Shown here: positions 47,286 to 59,720 of the stretch, piece after piece
How positions within the stretch are numbered: position 1 is the first letter of the stretch
How the letters are laid out: each line of letters starts with the position of its first letter
NCBI RefSeq assembly: GCF_041146395.1
Contig: NC_090989.1
Span: 219,388,843-219,452,842, forward strand
Length of the DNA: 64,000 nucleotides
Direction of reading: 5' to 3'
From: Eulemur rufifrons
Lineage: Eukaryota > Chordata > Mammalia > Primates > Lemuridae
Made by a program: the position numbers and the translations under genes
Notes under the pieces: model-generated
What the model saw: the letters and a program-made list of their open reading frames with translations, nothing else
Told to the model about the DNA's origin: nothing
The model's database searches: none

Positions 47286-48933
47286 ATGTTAACAGTGTAT
47301 GTAGTCACTTTGCTATTAGTTGACTTACACTTTCTAGTTCTTTGACTTTTCCTATAGAACATAAAAGTATTGATGCATTTTAGGTTGTAAAAATGAATGA
47401 CCCATGTCTGTGTGAACAAAATTCAGCAGACTGATTTTCATTCTATTTTGCCCTGTGTTAAATAAAATTTTGACCTCAATTATCTACATACCATCTATAT
47501 ATTTTAAAAGAAAGTATTATCTGATCTGGGTTGCCATTGTAGTTAAATATCTCAGCTCTTCACTTTACATTTGTGTTTAGCCTCAACACCTTAACCTTCC
47601 TTGCCACATCTATGTCTTTAATTATGATTATGTTCAACCATTTATTACTAACATTAAAAATCGCCAAATAGCAGATATTATCTTCAAGAAGACCCCAAAG
47701 CGTCTCCCAAACCTGATGCTTAGATCTAAACCACTCAGCATGTTTGGCAAAATGCTCACAACACAGCTATCTGTTTTTGGAATAAGTGCCCCTTTCCATT
47801 ATAGTTAATTGAAAACAACTCCAAATTGCCCTCCTGAGCATAAAGAACCAGGGATTAAGATATAGTAGCGGCAAAGTATCAGGGTTTTAAGGACTTATAT
47901 AAACAACACAGTTGTTTGAGCGGGTGACAAATAAATTCAAGCTCCCCAGGACACACTTGTTTAGGATTTTCCCAATTAGGCATTTTATTTGATCTTCGGG
48001 TCTGGGTGAGCCACAATTCTCTAGAATTGAAGAGGAGATTAATGGACCAGAGACAATGGCTAATTCATCTCCAGGGCTTTGTTCATTGCTTGTCTTTGCT
48101 AATTTAATACTGTTATTTCCAAACTTAAATAAATCAAAATGAGAATTGGGCTAGGGCAGCACATCTCAAAGAGCTATGCAATCACAGTGTGGTCCTTCAA
48201 CACCCTCTCCTTTACATGAGGTATCTTGACTTGAAAATAATATTTCCCCTTTGAAGAGATGTAAACAGTAGAGGAATGACATTTTGCATATTATCTCGAT
48301 TAACTCTGCTCATTGGTGGCAGGGAGGATGGAGAATAATTTAGCATATTTACAAAGAGATTGAAGACAGAAATTTTAAAAGGGTTTCAGTTTAGGGAGCT
48401 GATTGCTTACAATAGCTTAAAGGAGAATGAGTGCAATATGTAGCATAGATAAAAGAAAAAGCAGGTTTCTTTTAATGTTAGTTCTAGAATCTAAAATGAA
48501 GCACAGCAGGCTAGGAAATCCTACAGAAGTGGCTTTTTTTGGTTGTTTATATTTTTTTTAAGATATCTCATATTTGTTGACTGACAAACTTTATTTTCTA
48601 TTCTTGCATGCCCCCATCTTTCAATTTGGGAAATTTACTTTGTGAGTGCATTTTCAGTGAAGAGAAATGATGTTTTTTCTATCTTACTAAAAAAGAAATT
48701 AAAATAACTTTTTTAACATACCCCAAATAAAAAGACTTTAGCTAATATTTTAAGCATCAACAAACCAAGTAAGCAATACAAAGAAAACACACACTTAAAG
48801 AAAAGAAAAGGCCCATGTAAAAGCTCTAACTCCCCATCCTTCACCTTTTTTGAACAGAGTTTAAATTCTGGGCTATGATCTTGTGAGCTGAACAGTAAAC
48901 TCAGGTTATCACACTTTTAGATCCATTTGCATT
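47286..48933. other. Unassigned, about 1.6 kb
   Basis: No gene, RNA or repeat family recognised. Confidence 0.45.
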
Positions 48934-48960
48934 TGTGTGTGTGTGTGTGTGTGTGTGTGT
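48934..48960 (+). repeat. (TG)13 microsatellite
   Basis: Uninterrupted TG run of 27 bases. Confidence 0.97.
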
Positions 48961-50059
48961 ATCAAGCTCACCAAACTCTTGAAAAAATTTCTTATCTACA
49001 AAGTACTGTCTTCAGAATAATATGGAAATATATATAAATGTCCTTTAATTCTAGCTCATAAACATATTCCCTCACCATGCACAAATAATAGAATTGAACC
49101 TAAGTTGTTATTTTTTTAACATCTAACAAATGCCTCTATTTTCTTGTTTACAAAGTCTAATGGTTATGGAATAACTGAAAATAAGTTAAAAGCAGTCTAT
49201 CTGTAATGAAATAAAACATAATGATAATTAAAGTTCATTAGGTTTGTGAAGGACCTACCTATATTGTCTAGAGGCAATTTCAAAAAGTTTTTAAGTTTCC
49301 CCCAACACATGGTGAAGGTAGAGACACTCCCTACAGCCACACAGTGAGTTTGTAACAAGTCCAGTTTTCTTTGTATTACTTCATGCAAAGATTCTCGTAA
49401 AGTCTTAGTTGTACAACTTGTATATGTACATATATATTTTTTCCTTTCCCTTTATCTAATGAGAGCAGACTGAGAATTGAATCTTTCTTTGCCATGCTCT
49501 ACATTGAGTGTGAAGTCTCTGCAAAGTATGTAACATCTTGAAGACACTTGATGAACTGTGGTTTGATGAGTCTTCTCTCATTCCTGTTTCCCTTTTATAA
49601 TCTTAACTTTCAATTAAGTTTCTGTTCTTAAAATTTCCATTCTCAGGGAACATTCACACTTCATGAAAATAGCCATGTTTTCTAAGGGCTAATTGAAGCT
49701 CTGCAGCTTGTATTACATCTTTTTAGCAAAATGATAAAATTATTTTATGTTGGAAAGAAGCAATGGAGAATTCCAGTTATCAATTTTCCTGTTAAATGAA
49801 ACTACATGCACTCAAAAATATATCCCTTCATATATGTACAAATATTTATTGTAGAGCTGATAAAACAAGAATTATCGTGGTGGTAGATAAAACTATATAG
49901 AAGATATAAATCAGTTATGAAATCTTCCCTTTTTGGAATTTAATAAACATGGCATGGTCTTTATAAAAATAATTAAAATAGAAAGCAGAAATACCCATGC
50001 ATTTTTAAAGGTACAAAAATACCGTGAGATTTCAGAGTAAAAACATCTAATATATTTGG
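48961..50059. other. Unassigned
   Basis: No gene or repeat family recognised. Confidence 0.45.
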
Positions 50060-50205
50060 AGTACTTGCTAAAGGCTTGACTAGAAATAATTCCTTTAAAT
50101 CCTGACAACAACCATATTAATAAGTATTATTTTTATCCACTTTGTACTGATGAGGAAACTGAGACACAGAAGTAAGTGGTGAATCCTGGATTTACAGAAA
50201 AACTA
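50060..50205 (-). mobile_element. MIR, antisense
   Basis: 'ctaaaggcttgactagaaat', 'tttaaatcctgacaacaacc', 'actgatgaggaaactgagac' and 'taagtggtgaatcctggatt' are antisense MIR landmarks in order. Confidence 0.85.
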
Positions 50206-51284
50206 AGTAAGAAGTTAACACGATATATTGTCTTCTTTACCATAATAAAATATAATAGCCATGCTAGTTATAAATAAAATCAAAGAAAGATATGCATACT
50301 CAATCCACAATTTTGTACACATTATGTTTTCAGATAAACTACAAAATTATAAGGAAGTCTTTTCCTGTCTTGGAGTATGTGGGAAACAAAACACACTTGT
50401 TATCATTATCACGTGTTCATCAGCAATTCTTTTATAATCTAATGAATGTTCTTCAGTATTTGAATATACATGAAACATTGTAGAAATTGGCCATATTAGT
50501 AGGGAAATTAAATGGGAAAAAAATCTGTTACAGTTTGTAGAAGAGTCAAACAATAGAAAATACCTAATGGCCTGCAGCACCAAAAATCTGTGCATATGCG
50601 GAGAAAAATCACTGTCCAAATGATTTTTTAACAAAAATAAACAAAATAGGCTAAAAATTATATTCACAGTAGGAGCATATCAATAACATAAAACTAGGAA
50701 GGGACATTTGAAACTCTCTCTGCCAAATTTTTGTGTTCTGTGGGAAAGAAGTCATTCTTTAGCAACTAAACATGATTCACAAATGAAAAGAGTTGAATAG
50801 TATATTCCTTAGGACCAAACATAACACTATACCTCGGTAACTCCACACACAGAATTACTAGTGCTCAAGTTTGTCCTTCTGGTATCTTCTTCTTCTTCAT
50901 ATATTTCAATATTTCTTGCAAGATATCGCAATAAAATTCAAGATGAATTTATTGTCAACTGCTCATTATGTTACTAGTAATGGATCTGAAAAACCGTTTC
51001 ATAAGTTACACCTTTCAAACAATAATTAAAGAAATTTTGGATCAGAGAGGGTATATCTTTTCTCTCCAAGACCGCCCAGTGAGGAAATGATCTAGGAACT
51101 AACGTTTATTTGTATTTAAAGGAACAGTTGCTTAAAATAAGGACTCTAATATTCTGTCATTCTTCACAGAATCAGTGGAAACCACTGCTCCAACTTCTAT
51201 TTTGATTGCTTCTGTTTCTAAAACTTAAATAGTTAAGCAGAAATTATGGTTTATAAAATAGAGTTTGGGATAAAATACATTTAT
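50206..51284. other. Unassigned
   Basis: The 106-codon minus-strand frame 50347-50667 is Phe/Leu/Ser-rich with no motif. An opposite frame overlaps it. Not called as a gene. Confidence 0.45.
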
Positions 51285-51385
51285 TTGTTCATTCAACAAA
51301 AATGTAGAATGTGTGCTGGACACTGAGACAACAAATATGTATGTAGGAAACAGCACATTCAAACTGGGAAAAAGAGAAGAAATTG
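51285..51385 (-). mobile_element. L2 3' end, antisense
   Basis: 'ttatttgttcattcaacaaa', 'gaatgtgtgctggacactga' and 'gacaacaaatatgtatgtag' match the antisense L2 end. Confidence 0.6.
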
Positions 51386-52082
51386 GCTAAGAAACAAAGA
51401 ATGATGTTGTCCTCCCTAGCTAGTAACTATGGAGAGCTTTACCCAGCCCTGGGAATTAGGGAAGTAGTTGCCCCAGTCCAGAGAGCACTGAACGGAATGG
51501 GTCAGCTCTAAGGAGACATGGAATCAATCCCAAGACTAACTCTGTCTCCACCTTGTGATCTCCTGTTCGTACCTCCCATCAGTTCAACCCAAGAAGACAG
51601 CCTCTAGAACACAGAGCAGAGTGGGGAAAGTATAGATTGGACCTGGATTACATAAAGATATCCAGCACAAACATAGAGCTGGTTCAGCATCTTTCTTCAG
51701 GTAGCTTTTTGGATAATAGGAAAACAGACACATGAACAAATTAGGATAGCAAAGTATTATTGGTTCGATAATGGTATTAAACAATATACTTAAGGTTCTC
51801 TGTAGCCTTCAGTCTTCCATTGCTGTCTTTCTACCAACCCATGCAACAGACCCACAAATCGAAGACACTGAAAGTAGGAAGGACCTAGTGAAGAGGAATG
51901 AAAGAAAAGCAATAAAAGAGAAGAAAGCTAAGAACAAACGAACATATAATGTTTATTTTCCACATAGAAAAATGGTAATAGAAACAGAATAATAAAAGCA
52001 CCCCCCAAAAAATTTTTCTCATAGCAAATAGTATTTGGTTATTGGCATCTTAGCCTAGGGCTGAATATCCATACTTACCCAC
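51386..52082. other. Unassigned
   Basis: No gene. Frames of 66 and 73 codons (51584-51784 and 51771-51992) have no motif. Confidence 0.4.
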
Positions 52083-52098
52083 AAAGAAATTATCATTG

Positions 52099-52899
52099 TG
52101 TGGTGAAAAGGGAACCCTTGCACACTGTTGGTGGGACTATAAATTCATGTTATGGTAAACAGTATAAAGTTTCCTCCAAAAATTAAAAATAGAACTCCCA
52201 TCTGATCCAGCAATCCCACTACTGGGTATATAGCCAAAGGAAATAAAATCAGTATGTCAAAGAGATATCTGAACTCCCAGGTTCACGGCAGTATTATTCA
52301 CAATAGCCAAGATATAGAATTAACCTAAGTGCCCATCCATGGACGAATGGATAAAGAAAATGTAGTATACATACACAATCAAATACTATTCAGCCATTAA
52401 AAAAAAAAAAGAAATCCTGTCATTTGTGACAGGATGAACCTGGAGGACATTATATTAAGTGAAATAAGCCAGGCACAGAAAGACAAATACTGTATGATCT
52501 CACTCAGATATAGAATCTAAAAACATTGACTTAATAGAAGTAGAGAGTAGAATGGTAGTTACATGGGGCTGGGGCGGTTTCTGGGGTGAGGGCTCCAGAA
52601 ATGTCAGCCAAAGTACACAAAATTTCAGTTATACAGGAAGAATGAATTCAAGATATCTATTGTACAACATGGCAACCATAATCAACAATATATTGCATTT
52701 TTGAAAAGTGCTAAGAGGGTGGAAGTGAAGTGTTGTCACCCCCTAAAGGAAACTATGTGAAGTAATGTACATGTTAATTAGCTAGATTTAGTCATTTCAC
52801 AAAGCATATGTACTTCAAAACATCATTCTCACGTGGCAAATACATACAATAATATATGTCAATGTACAATGTAAAAAATACGTAAAAAAAAAAAAGAAA
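52099..52899 (+). mobile_element. L1MA-like 3' end with target duplication
   Basis: ORF2 C-terminus ('ggaacccttgcacactgttg', 'atccagcaatcccactactg', 'caatagccaagatatagaat') followed by the anthropoid/early-primate style L1MA 3' UTR ('ggggctggggcggtttctgg', 'tacaacatggcaaccataat') and an A-rich tail. Flanks AAAGAAATTATCATTG (52083-52098) and AAAGAAATCATCATTG (52900-52915) differ at one base. About 800 bases; coding is broken. Confidence 0.95.
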
Positions 52900-53029
52900 A
52901 AAGAAATCATCATTGATCAATAGAATCATCAACATTCAGAATGTCAGAAAGGACCTCAAGGAAAAGTCTCTCTCCCTTTCCTTTCTTCCTTTTATCCGCT
53001 CTTCTTCTCACATAGATTTGAACAATTAT

Positions 53030-53330
53030 TGTAGAGGGTGCTCTTTATAAGTCAATGGGAATAAAATGGCAAGCAAAGTAAACACATTTCCTGACATCAT
53101 AAAAATGATTTTCTACAGGGCAGAACTGTCCTGAAACAAATAAACATAAATACAAAATGAAATATGGTAAATTCTACAATGGAAAAGTAGGGAGCAGCAA
53201 CCTGAAGTAGTGTAACAGAAAATAATCAACCTGGTTGCAGGCAGGGGGAATGGGATGATTCAGGGAAAACTTTTTTGTGATACTAATGTTTGAGCTGAGA
53301 AGTGAAGTTATGAGAAAGAAGAAATGAAAG
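53030..53330 (-). mobile_element. L2 3' part, antisense
   Basis: 'gcaagcaaagtaaacacatt', 'tacagggcagaactgtcctg', 'caataaac'-like blocks, 'atgattcagggaaaactttt' and 'taatgtttgagctgagaagt' follow the antisense L2 3' UTR order. Confidence 0.55.
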
Positions 53331-54394
53331 CTAAATCTATACTTTATGCTAAAGAATTTCAAAATTGAAACATTTCTATGAAATAATGGAGAATAATGAT
53401 ATAAGAAAGACATTTTGAAAACCTATATATAAATAAATAGGAATATATAAGTAAATAGGAATGTACTTAACCTCTACATGTAAGCTTTATGTAGGAAAAA
53501 TTAAAAAAAAAAAAACTTGTCAATTTATATGAATAAAGAGGCCAGAATAAAAGGGTGAGATGCACAGGGAGAGATATCTTGTGGATATTTGTAATATATT
53601 CTTGAGATCTCTACCCAACAGTACTAAAGCAAGTGGAAGATTTTTTACTTCAGTCAGAAATTGAAGCAATTAGTAAAAGTGTGAAATCCATAATCATTTG
53701 TTGAGCTGCTTTAAAAAGTGTTTATCAACACATTTAGTAAATTTCACTATCGTAATTGACCATATTCTTCTCTCACACATGGCAGGAGGAAGCACACATG
53801 CTCCTTATTGATGCCACTAGAAGGCACATGCACTAAACCCCAGGAGCAAAATTTAACTTTAATGCATATATAGGAAAAATCACTTTACTCATAACTATGC
53901 ACAATTATAATTACTGAACAAAGATGAAATGGCATGCAATTAAGAGGAATACCCAGGGATCACCCACAGAATAGAAGAGACCAAAGGATACAGAGACATC
54001 TGCTGTTCAGGGAATAGCGAAATCATTCAAGAACAATATTCTCTTCTTGTCTCCTGTTGACTTCTCAGAGGAAGCTAGAAATGTGTCCTCGTGAATTTAG
54101 ATGAACCATCCCCTCCCGAACAAGCCTCTGTCCTCTTCATTCTGGTTCCACCCAGAGTCCTTATAGTAGTATATACTACTTAATCCACTTCTTCATACAC
54201 CACGTTTACCTTTATAAGGACAAGATGAAATAATCATAACAAAACTATGGTCTCTATGTGTATGGCATTTCCAGCTTCTGAAAGTTGTGTCTTAGTAGCC
54301 ACAGTAACAGGAAGTTAGGTCTGTAGTTACCAAGACATTAGAAATTGGCATGTTGACATGATGTGCACCTTGATCACATAGTGTGGTGTAAGAA
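53331..54394. other. Unassigned
   Basis: No gene or repeat recognised. A-run near 53501-53514. Confidence 0.45.
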
Positions 54395-54525
54395 TAGTGA
54401 CCATATGTTCCAGTTTTCTCAAGACAGTCTCAATTGATGCCCATTGCCTTGTGTAATTATTAATTGTACCCACTTTCGTTTACAAAAGTGTACCTGTTTA
54501 GATGATGAGTTGGGCAGTCACCCTA
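54395..54525. mobile_element. Short MITE with TAGGGTGACCATA-type ends
   Basis: The left end 'tagtgaccatatgttccagt' pairs with the right end '...gggcagtcaccctat'. The interior 'aagacagtctcaattgatgc', 'gtgtaattattaattgtacc' and 'tttacaaaagtgtacctg' fits a MER53-like non-autonomous DNA transposon. About 130 bases. Confidence 0.65.
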
Positions 54526-56129
54526 TGAAGTAGGATGGTATAAGGATAGCATGCTGGGAGGGTATTCTCCCAGAGAAAAACAGTGTTTTCAAGGGCATAA
54601 CATTAAATTCTTATCAATGTGTCTACCTTTTCTCTGTGCACTGCTTCACAGCAAATATGAATTTCACAACAGAGACACCATAGATTAAACATTTGATATT
54701 TTCCCTTACAGATTATATATAATGAACAAAATTCCACTCTTACTTTGGGACGGTAACAGTTTTCCCCAGAAGCTTGAGAGATGAGTGTCATTCCCTAAAG
54801 TTCTTTGTCAAGATTTTAACCTGTATCAAGTCAATCTGGATTATTGCGCAGTTACATTATTACATTTTTATATGCATTGGCTTATTTTCTCTCCAGATAC
54901 ACTCAAAGTATACTAATACCTGACAAGGAAGATGTATGACCTCCTTATCCCAGTGCAGGCTGTTAGTATACCATGCTTTTATCTTCTTCACTTTATAACA
55001 CATAAATGAACTTACTGGAACATGTGGGCATGTGAAGTAAATAACCATGGAAGAGAAAAACATTATAGCCACCTTGCTAGTTGCCTTTCTCTATAGATTG
55101 TACTTGATTTTTGTCTCACTACAGTTTTAAAATGTTTAAATTCTGCATTAAAGTATTTATGAAGATATTCCATCACTCATATAAGATTTTCCTTGAGAGC
55201 TAAGAGCGTACTAGTGTAATTCTTCACATAAGATAGAAATGAAGGACAAGTTGAACAAAATTTACTAAATGTACTTACATATCCATCCATTCTCTGTCAT
55301 GAAAACCATATCTGTTCTCCTCTACCAAAAGCTAATCAGGAGGTTTGAGGGACCTAAAAACTTATAATAGGAGAGGATATCTGAAATGGTCTTTACCTCC
55401 AGCTTAAGAAAGAGTAGTTAAGTTCCATACAGCAGTCATGCTATAGTGCTTCAATTCAAAATAGAGATTTGAGGGAGAAATGTGATTTGTTTAACTAATA
55501 TAGTATTAAAACTTATGTTTCAGTACCAGAGAAATCAACAGATCAAATGTAAATGGAAAGAGTGAACTTGGTTTCTGCTAAAACATAAGCCAAGAAAAGA
55601 GTAAGACAAATAAAAGCACAGCTAAAAACTCTCATCATGGGGGGTAACATTTATTTCTAGATAAATACGCTATGCTCTTTGGATTTGGTTCCAATACCTA
55701 TTTGTGTAGATGGAAAAAGAGAACCAACCAAATGTCCCCCTTCGCCACTTCAAGGAGTAACTGCTGGGAAGAAGCAATTACAGTCAAATTGCTTACACCT
55801 TAAACTCCAGGTGCTCTAGATGGATGGACAGTTCCCTACAGTGTGAGTCTATAGTTCTGAGACTCAGGGGAGTGGCAAGAGGCAAAGGCTTGTGAGCTGT
55901 GTTTTGCAGTAGAGAAAGCAGAAAGACCTTCAAAGTTAGAAGACAAAATGCCGGGTGGAATGGATGAGAGTCCTATTTCAACAACAAAAGCACATTAAAA
56001 AAAATCATGCAATTTGCAGGGTAAAATGAAAATACAAAAGAAAGAAAAGATGTGGGAGGGGAGGAATATTATATAAATGAAAAGGGTGAGTCATTGCATG
56101 TACAGGTTCCCAGCTGGACTGAGGGTTAC
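54526..56129. other. Unassigned, 1.6 kb
   Basis: No gene, RNA or repeat family recognised. Frames at 54603-54791 and 54860-55072 have no motif. Confidence 0.45.
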
Positions 56130-56310
56130 ATATTCAGCAAATGTTGATTGTGTAACTGTAGTGCACAAGGCTTTATGAGGAGCCAGAGATGACTCAGACA
56201 TAGAAGGAGGGACCATGCCCTCCTGAGTGGGTTCTTAGAGAAGGAAAGGATAGCTATCCTGTAAATAAACAATATGACAATATAAACACACTGGTTGAAA
56301 GACTAGTTTA
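56130..56310 (-). mobile_element. L2 3' end, antisense
   Basis: 'gcaaatgttgattgtgtaac', 'aaggctttatgaggagccag', 'gaccatgccctcctgagtgg' and 'gtaaataaacaatatgacaa' in antisense L2 order. Confidence 0.6.
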
Positions 56311-56334
56311 ATAATAGAAATTGTCTTCAAGCAA

Positions 56335-56560
56335 ATGTGCAGTGGTTTGAGAATTCTGGCATCGCACTTACTGAGTTTGAATTCCTGGTTCTACCACTGA
56401 GTAGTTGTGTGATCGTGGAAGGTATTTAAAACTAGCAAATGGAAATCATGAGAGCGTGTATGAGCTTCATGTGATTATGGTGAGCATTAAATTAGATAAT
56501 GTGTATAAAGTATCTAGTACCCTGCTTAGCATGAGTGTTTAGATAGAAATAGCTATATTA
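56335..56560 (+). mobile_element. MIR, near full length, sense
   Basis: 'gagaattctggcatcgcact', 'gagtttgaattcctggttct', 'accactgagtagttgtgtga', then 'gtgagcattaaattagataa' and 'tgtataaagtatctagtacc'. Confidence 0.85.
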
Positions 56561-56712
56561 TTTGTCATGACTCTGCTCCTTTGTCTTGACTTTGTCCTGT
56601 ATTTCCTCAAGACTGCTGATTTTTTTTTTTTGTAGTTTTTTTTTTTTTCAGCTCATTATGGGGGTACAAAGTTCAGGTTATATACATTGCCCATGCCTCC
56701 CCATCCCCCCAA

Positions 56713-56902
56713 GTCTGAGCTTCAAGCGTGTCCATTCCCTAGACAGTGCACATCGCACTCATCATGTAGGTATGCACCCATCCCCTCCCCCCACCCCCAT
56801 CCCCCCAGTCAGAACTTCAAGCATGACCCTTCCCCAGGCAGTGCGCATCGGACTCATCAAGTAGGTATACACCCATCCCTTCCACCCAGCCCCCACCTCT
56901 GT
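56713..56902 (-). repeat. 95-bp tandem duplication in L1 3' UTR
   Basis: 'gagcttcaagcgtgtccatt' (56717) recurs as 'gaacttcaagcatgaccctt' (56812), each followed by 'agacagtgc/aggcagtgc', 'catcg.actcatca.gtaggtat' and a C-rich block. Period 95. A Pro/His-rich plus-strand frame (56687-57079) repeats a peptide because of this and is not a gene. Confidence 0.9.
56782..56806 (-). other. Predicted G-quadruplex motif
   Basis: On the minus strand there are four G-runs (6, 5, 6 and 4 G) with loops of 2, 1 and 1 bases, a textbook quadruplex pattern. It lies in the L1 3' UTR, where primate L1s are known to carry such motifs. Confidence 0.8.
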
Positions 56903-57428
56903 CCGATACCCAATTGGTGTTATTCCCAAATGTGCACTCAGGAAAACAAGTTTGCTGGTGAGTACATGTGGTGCTTATTTTTCCATTCTTGGGATACTTT
57001 ACTTAATAGAATGGGTTCCAACTCTCTCCAGGAGAACCAAAGAGATGCCATATCGCCATTATTTCTAATAGCTGAGTAATATTCCATGGTATACATGTAC
57101 CACATTTTGCTAATCCATTCATGAATTGATGGGCATTTGGGTTGATTTCACAACTTTGCGATTGTGAATTGTGCTGCTATAAACATTCGGGTGCAGGTGT
57201 CTTTTTTATAGAATGACTTTTGTTCTTCTGGGTAGATGCCAAATAATGGAATTGCTGGATCGAATGGTAGGTCTACTTGAATCTGTTTAAAGTATCTCCA
57301 TAATGCTTTCCACAGGGATTGCACTAGTTTGCAGTCCCACCAGCAGTGTATGAGTGTTCCTGTCTCTCCGCATCCATGCCAACATGTGTTGTTTTGGGCC
57401 TAATAAAATCAGAGTGCTGATTTTATTA

Positions 57429-59559
57429 TCTGGAAAGATGAAGCTAATAATACCAACCCGTCTTATAGAACTCTGGTAGCAACACCTGTACTTGTTTGTT
57501 AAAGTGTGTTGAGTGTCTAGGAAGGCAGTAAGGGATGTATTACAAATTGTCTTTATGTTGCATGTCTTCGGGTGAATTACGTTATCAATAGGAGAAAACA
57601 TATGGACACATTAGATGATTTTTTGGTGATAAATATTTCCCAATATTAGTCAGTGTCTATTGGATAGAGACTTTTCTCCACCAAGATCAACCCCTATTTT
57701 ACAATAGGTTTAGTTGTTTGAAAGCTTTCTATGCAAATCTCTACTAAGGAAATCCCAAACCAGCTATGAGCTGGTGTACCTTGCCCTTTAATTGATTTCC
57801 AGATAGAGAGCACTGCCCAGGGAGTCATGCAACACACACTCCTGTTGAGCCATTCTCCTTTATCTCCATTACCCTTGATGTGTTATCAGGAAACCTGTAG
57901 TGCTCTCACTCTTCAGGGGATCATTTTTTCCTTTGGGTGGAGATACTAAGGTTTTACAGATAACTCAGTTGGGGGTTTTCATGGCCATACCTCTCACAAT
58001 TACAAACTGAGAAGCAAAACCTCTCTTGCAGCTAATATAATTCAGCTTCATAAATTCTAGCAAGCTCCTATTTAACATAAGAGTATATTTAACAATATAC
58101 TCTTTTAAATAAAGCACTTTTTTTTTTTTCATTTTGTTTGTCAACACTCTGTTTGATGCTCTGGAAGATTTACTCAAGAGCAAACACTATCAGATACCTG
58201 TGGTTTCTCTGTACTACCTCAGGGGGGCTTCAAAACCTGCCACCTCAGATCTCAGTACTTCAAAGAGTTTCCCCTGAAGCTGTGTTTACAGCATAAGCTA
58301 AAAAACAAGGTCCTGCTTGCTTTCACACACCTTTTTGCCATATTAAAATCCTAGCTGCACCAAAATAACAACTCTTTCTACATCAGTTGGTGCTCGGTTC
58401 GGGGGTGGCTGACATGCATTTTAACTTTTTAAAATCACGAATCACAAGCCAAGTGAAAAAATGATCTAAGTGAACTTTTGCCAGATCTTATAGCCAACAC
58501 TTTTCTCTTGGTAGGATATAGCTCCACCTTATGGCAGGAAGTTACTTAAAGTGGAGCTAGGAGGTGTAAGGCAATAATGGTGGCATGCATTTATTTTTCC
58601 TCTAGACCATGCTTTTCTCTTCACTTCAATTGCAACTGCAGTTCTATATGCCAAAGAGACAGGGGGCAGTTCTTCCATTTGTCTTCCTTGGGAGTCTGTA
58701 AAAGTTTTGCACTAAACCTAGTTAACGGCTGCTTAGAGCACAAGGGTTGCTAAGGAGACAAAGGAAGGATGGGTTTATAAAGCTTACACACAAAAAAATA
58801 TGTACTTTGATTAATAACATTGTGTTAAATTTGTTTCTGAGACTGTATCATCTAATCTATTTCCCTATTTTCTGTCTCTTAACCATTTTTCCTCTTTGCG
58901 TGGTGCCAATTTATACACGGTGGCTCCTGGAAGCTGAGAGTCATTTACTATTGTCCTAAACAAGGAGGCAAGTTTTCCTTTAGACTCTTCAAAACTCTAC
59001 CATAAATATTTATTATTCTCATACCCCATCCTTTTACAGCTTATTGTAGATAAGGTAACAGTTAGCTAATATGTTTTTTGTTTTCAAACTTTGTCACTGA
59101 ATACATTGGATGTATTAGAAATACGTTAAAATGTCATAGGGAACTTATGAAATTTCTTCACATTTATTTTAAGAGCCCCATATATTAAATTTAAGAAAAC
59201 AAAAATGAATGAACTTCCATTGCCATCCTTTCCATGTGTCAGTAACTTGGATAAACAATGGAACATTTTATCTGAATTAAGGTTACAATTATCTTTGAAA
59301 ATATTCACATTCCCAATTTACCAGTAACATTCAAATGTTTTCCCAAAGTCAGAGGTTGTTCTACCTTGTGCCAACACTGCTCCACTTTTTTATTTATTTT
59401 TTTTAAGCACACCAATTGGCTGAGTCTTTGAGAAAATAGTTGTGGCAGGTGAGCATTTAGCATCTTTCAACAGATAGCTACTTTGCCTATATGTTTTCCC
59501 AGAACAATAAAGTTAGAAGGAAGGAACCTTATCAGAACCTAAAATATCTTACTTTAGCC
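57429..59559. other. Unassigned, 2.1 kb
   Basis: Contains a hairpin at 58079-58104 with perfect 10-base arms (AAGAGTATAT / ATATACTCTT). No gene; frames at 57965, 58747 and 59126 lack motifs. Confidence 0.45.
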
Positions 59560-59720
59560 AAATAACAAGCATTTATTGAGCATCTGCTATATGGAAGATA
59601 TTAAGTATTAAGGAGACATAAAGAGAAAGAGGATACTGCTCCTCTCCTTGGTGGTAAATTTATTTATTTAACAAACATTGTGAAACAACTTTCATGTGCC
59701 TAGCAGTGGGAGGGAAGGTG
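59560..59720 (-). mobile_element. L2 3' ends, antisense, two pieces
   Basis: 'aacaagcatttattgagcat', 'ctgctatatggaagatatta' and 'agtattaaggagacataaag' form one antisense L2 end. Then 'ttatttatttaacaaacatt' and 'catgtgcctagcagtgggag' start a second at about 59657. Confidence 0.6.

Larger units (their letters stand above)
56624..57398 (-). mobile_element. Young 5'-truncated L1, antisense
   Basis: Two T-runs (56621-56631 and 56637-56650), then the strepsirrhine-like 3' UTR ('gctcattatgggggtacaaa') with a duplicated C-rich block, then ORF2 C-terminal sequence to 'acatgtgttgttttggg'. The minus-strand frame 57287-57601 includes ORF2-type 'MRRDRNTHTLLVGLQTS'. Flanks 'TGCTGATTTT' at 56614-56623 and 57415-57424 are the likely target duplication, leaving 16 extra bases at the 5' junction (57399-57414). 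Confidence 0.93.

Noticed and set aside
56586..57079. Pro/His-rich frames of 92 and 130 codons
   Set aside because: They read the C-rich, duplicated L1 3' UTR on the wrong strand; the repeated peptide is the 95-bp tandem repeat.
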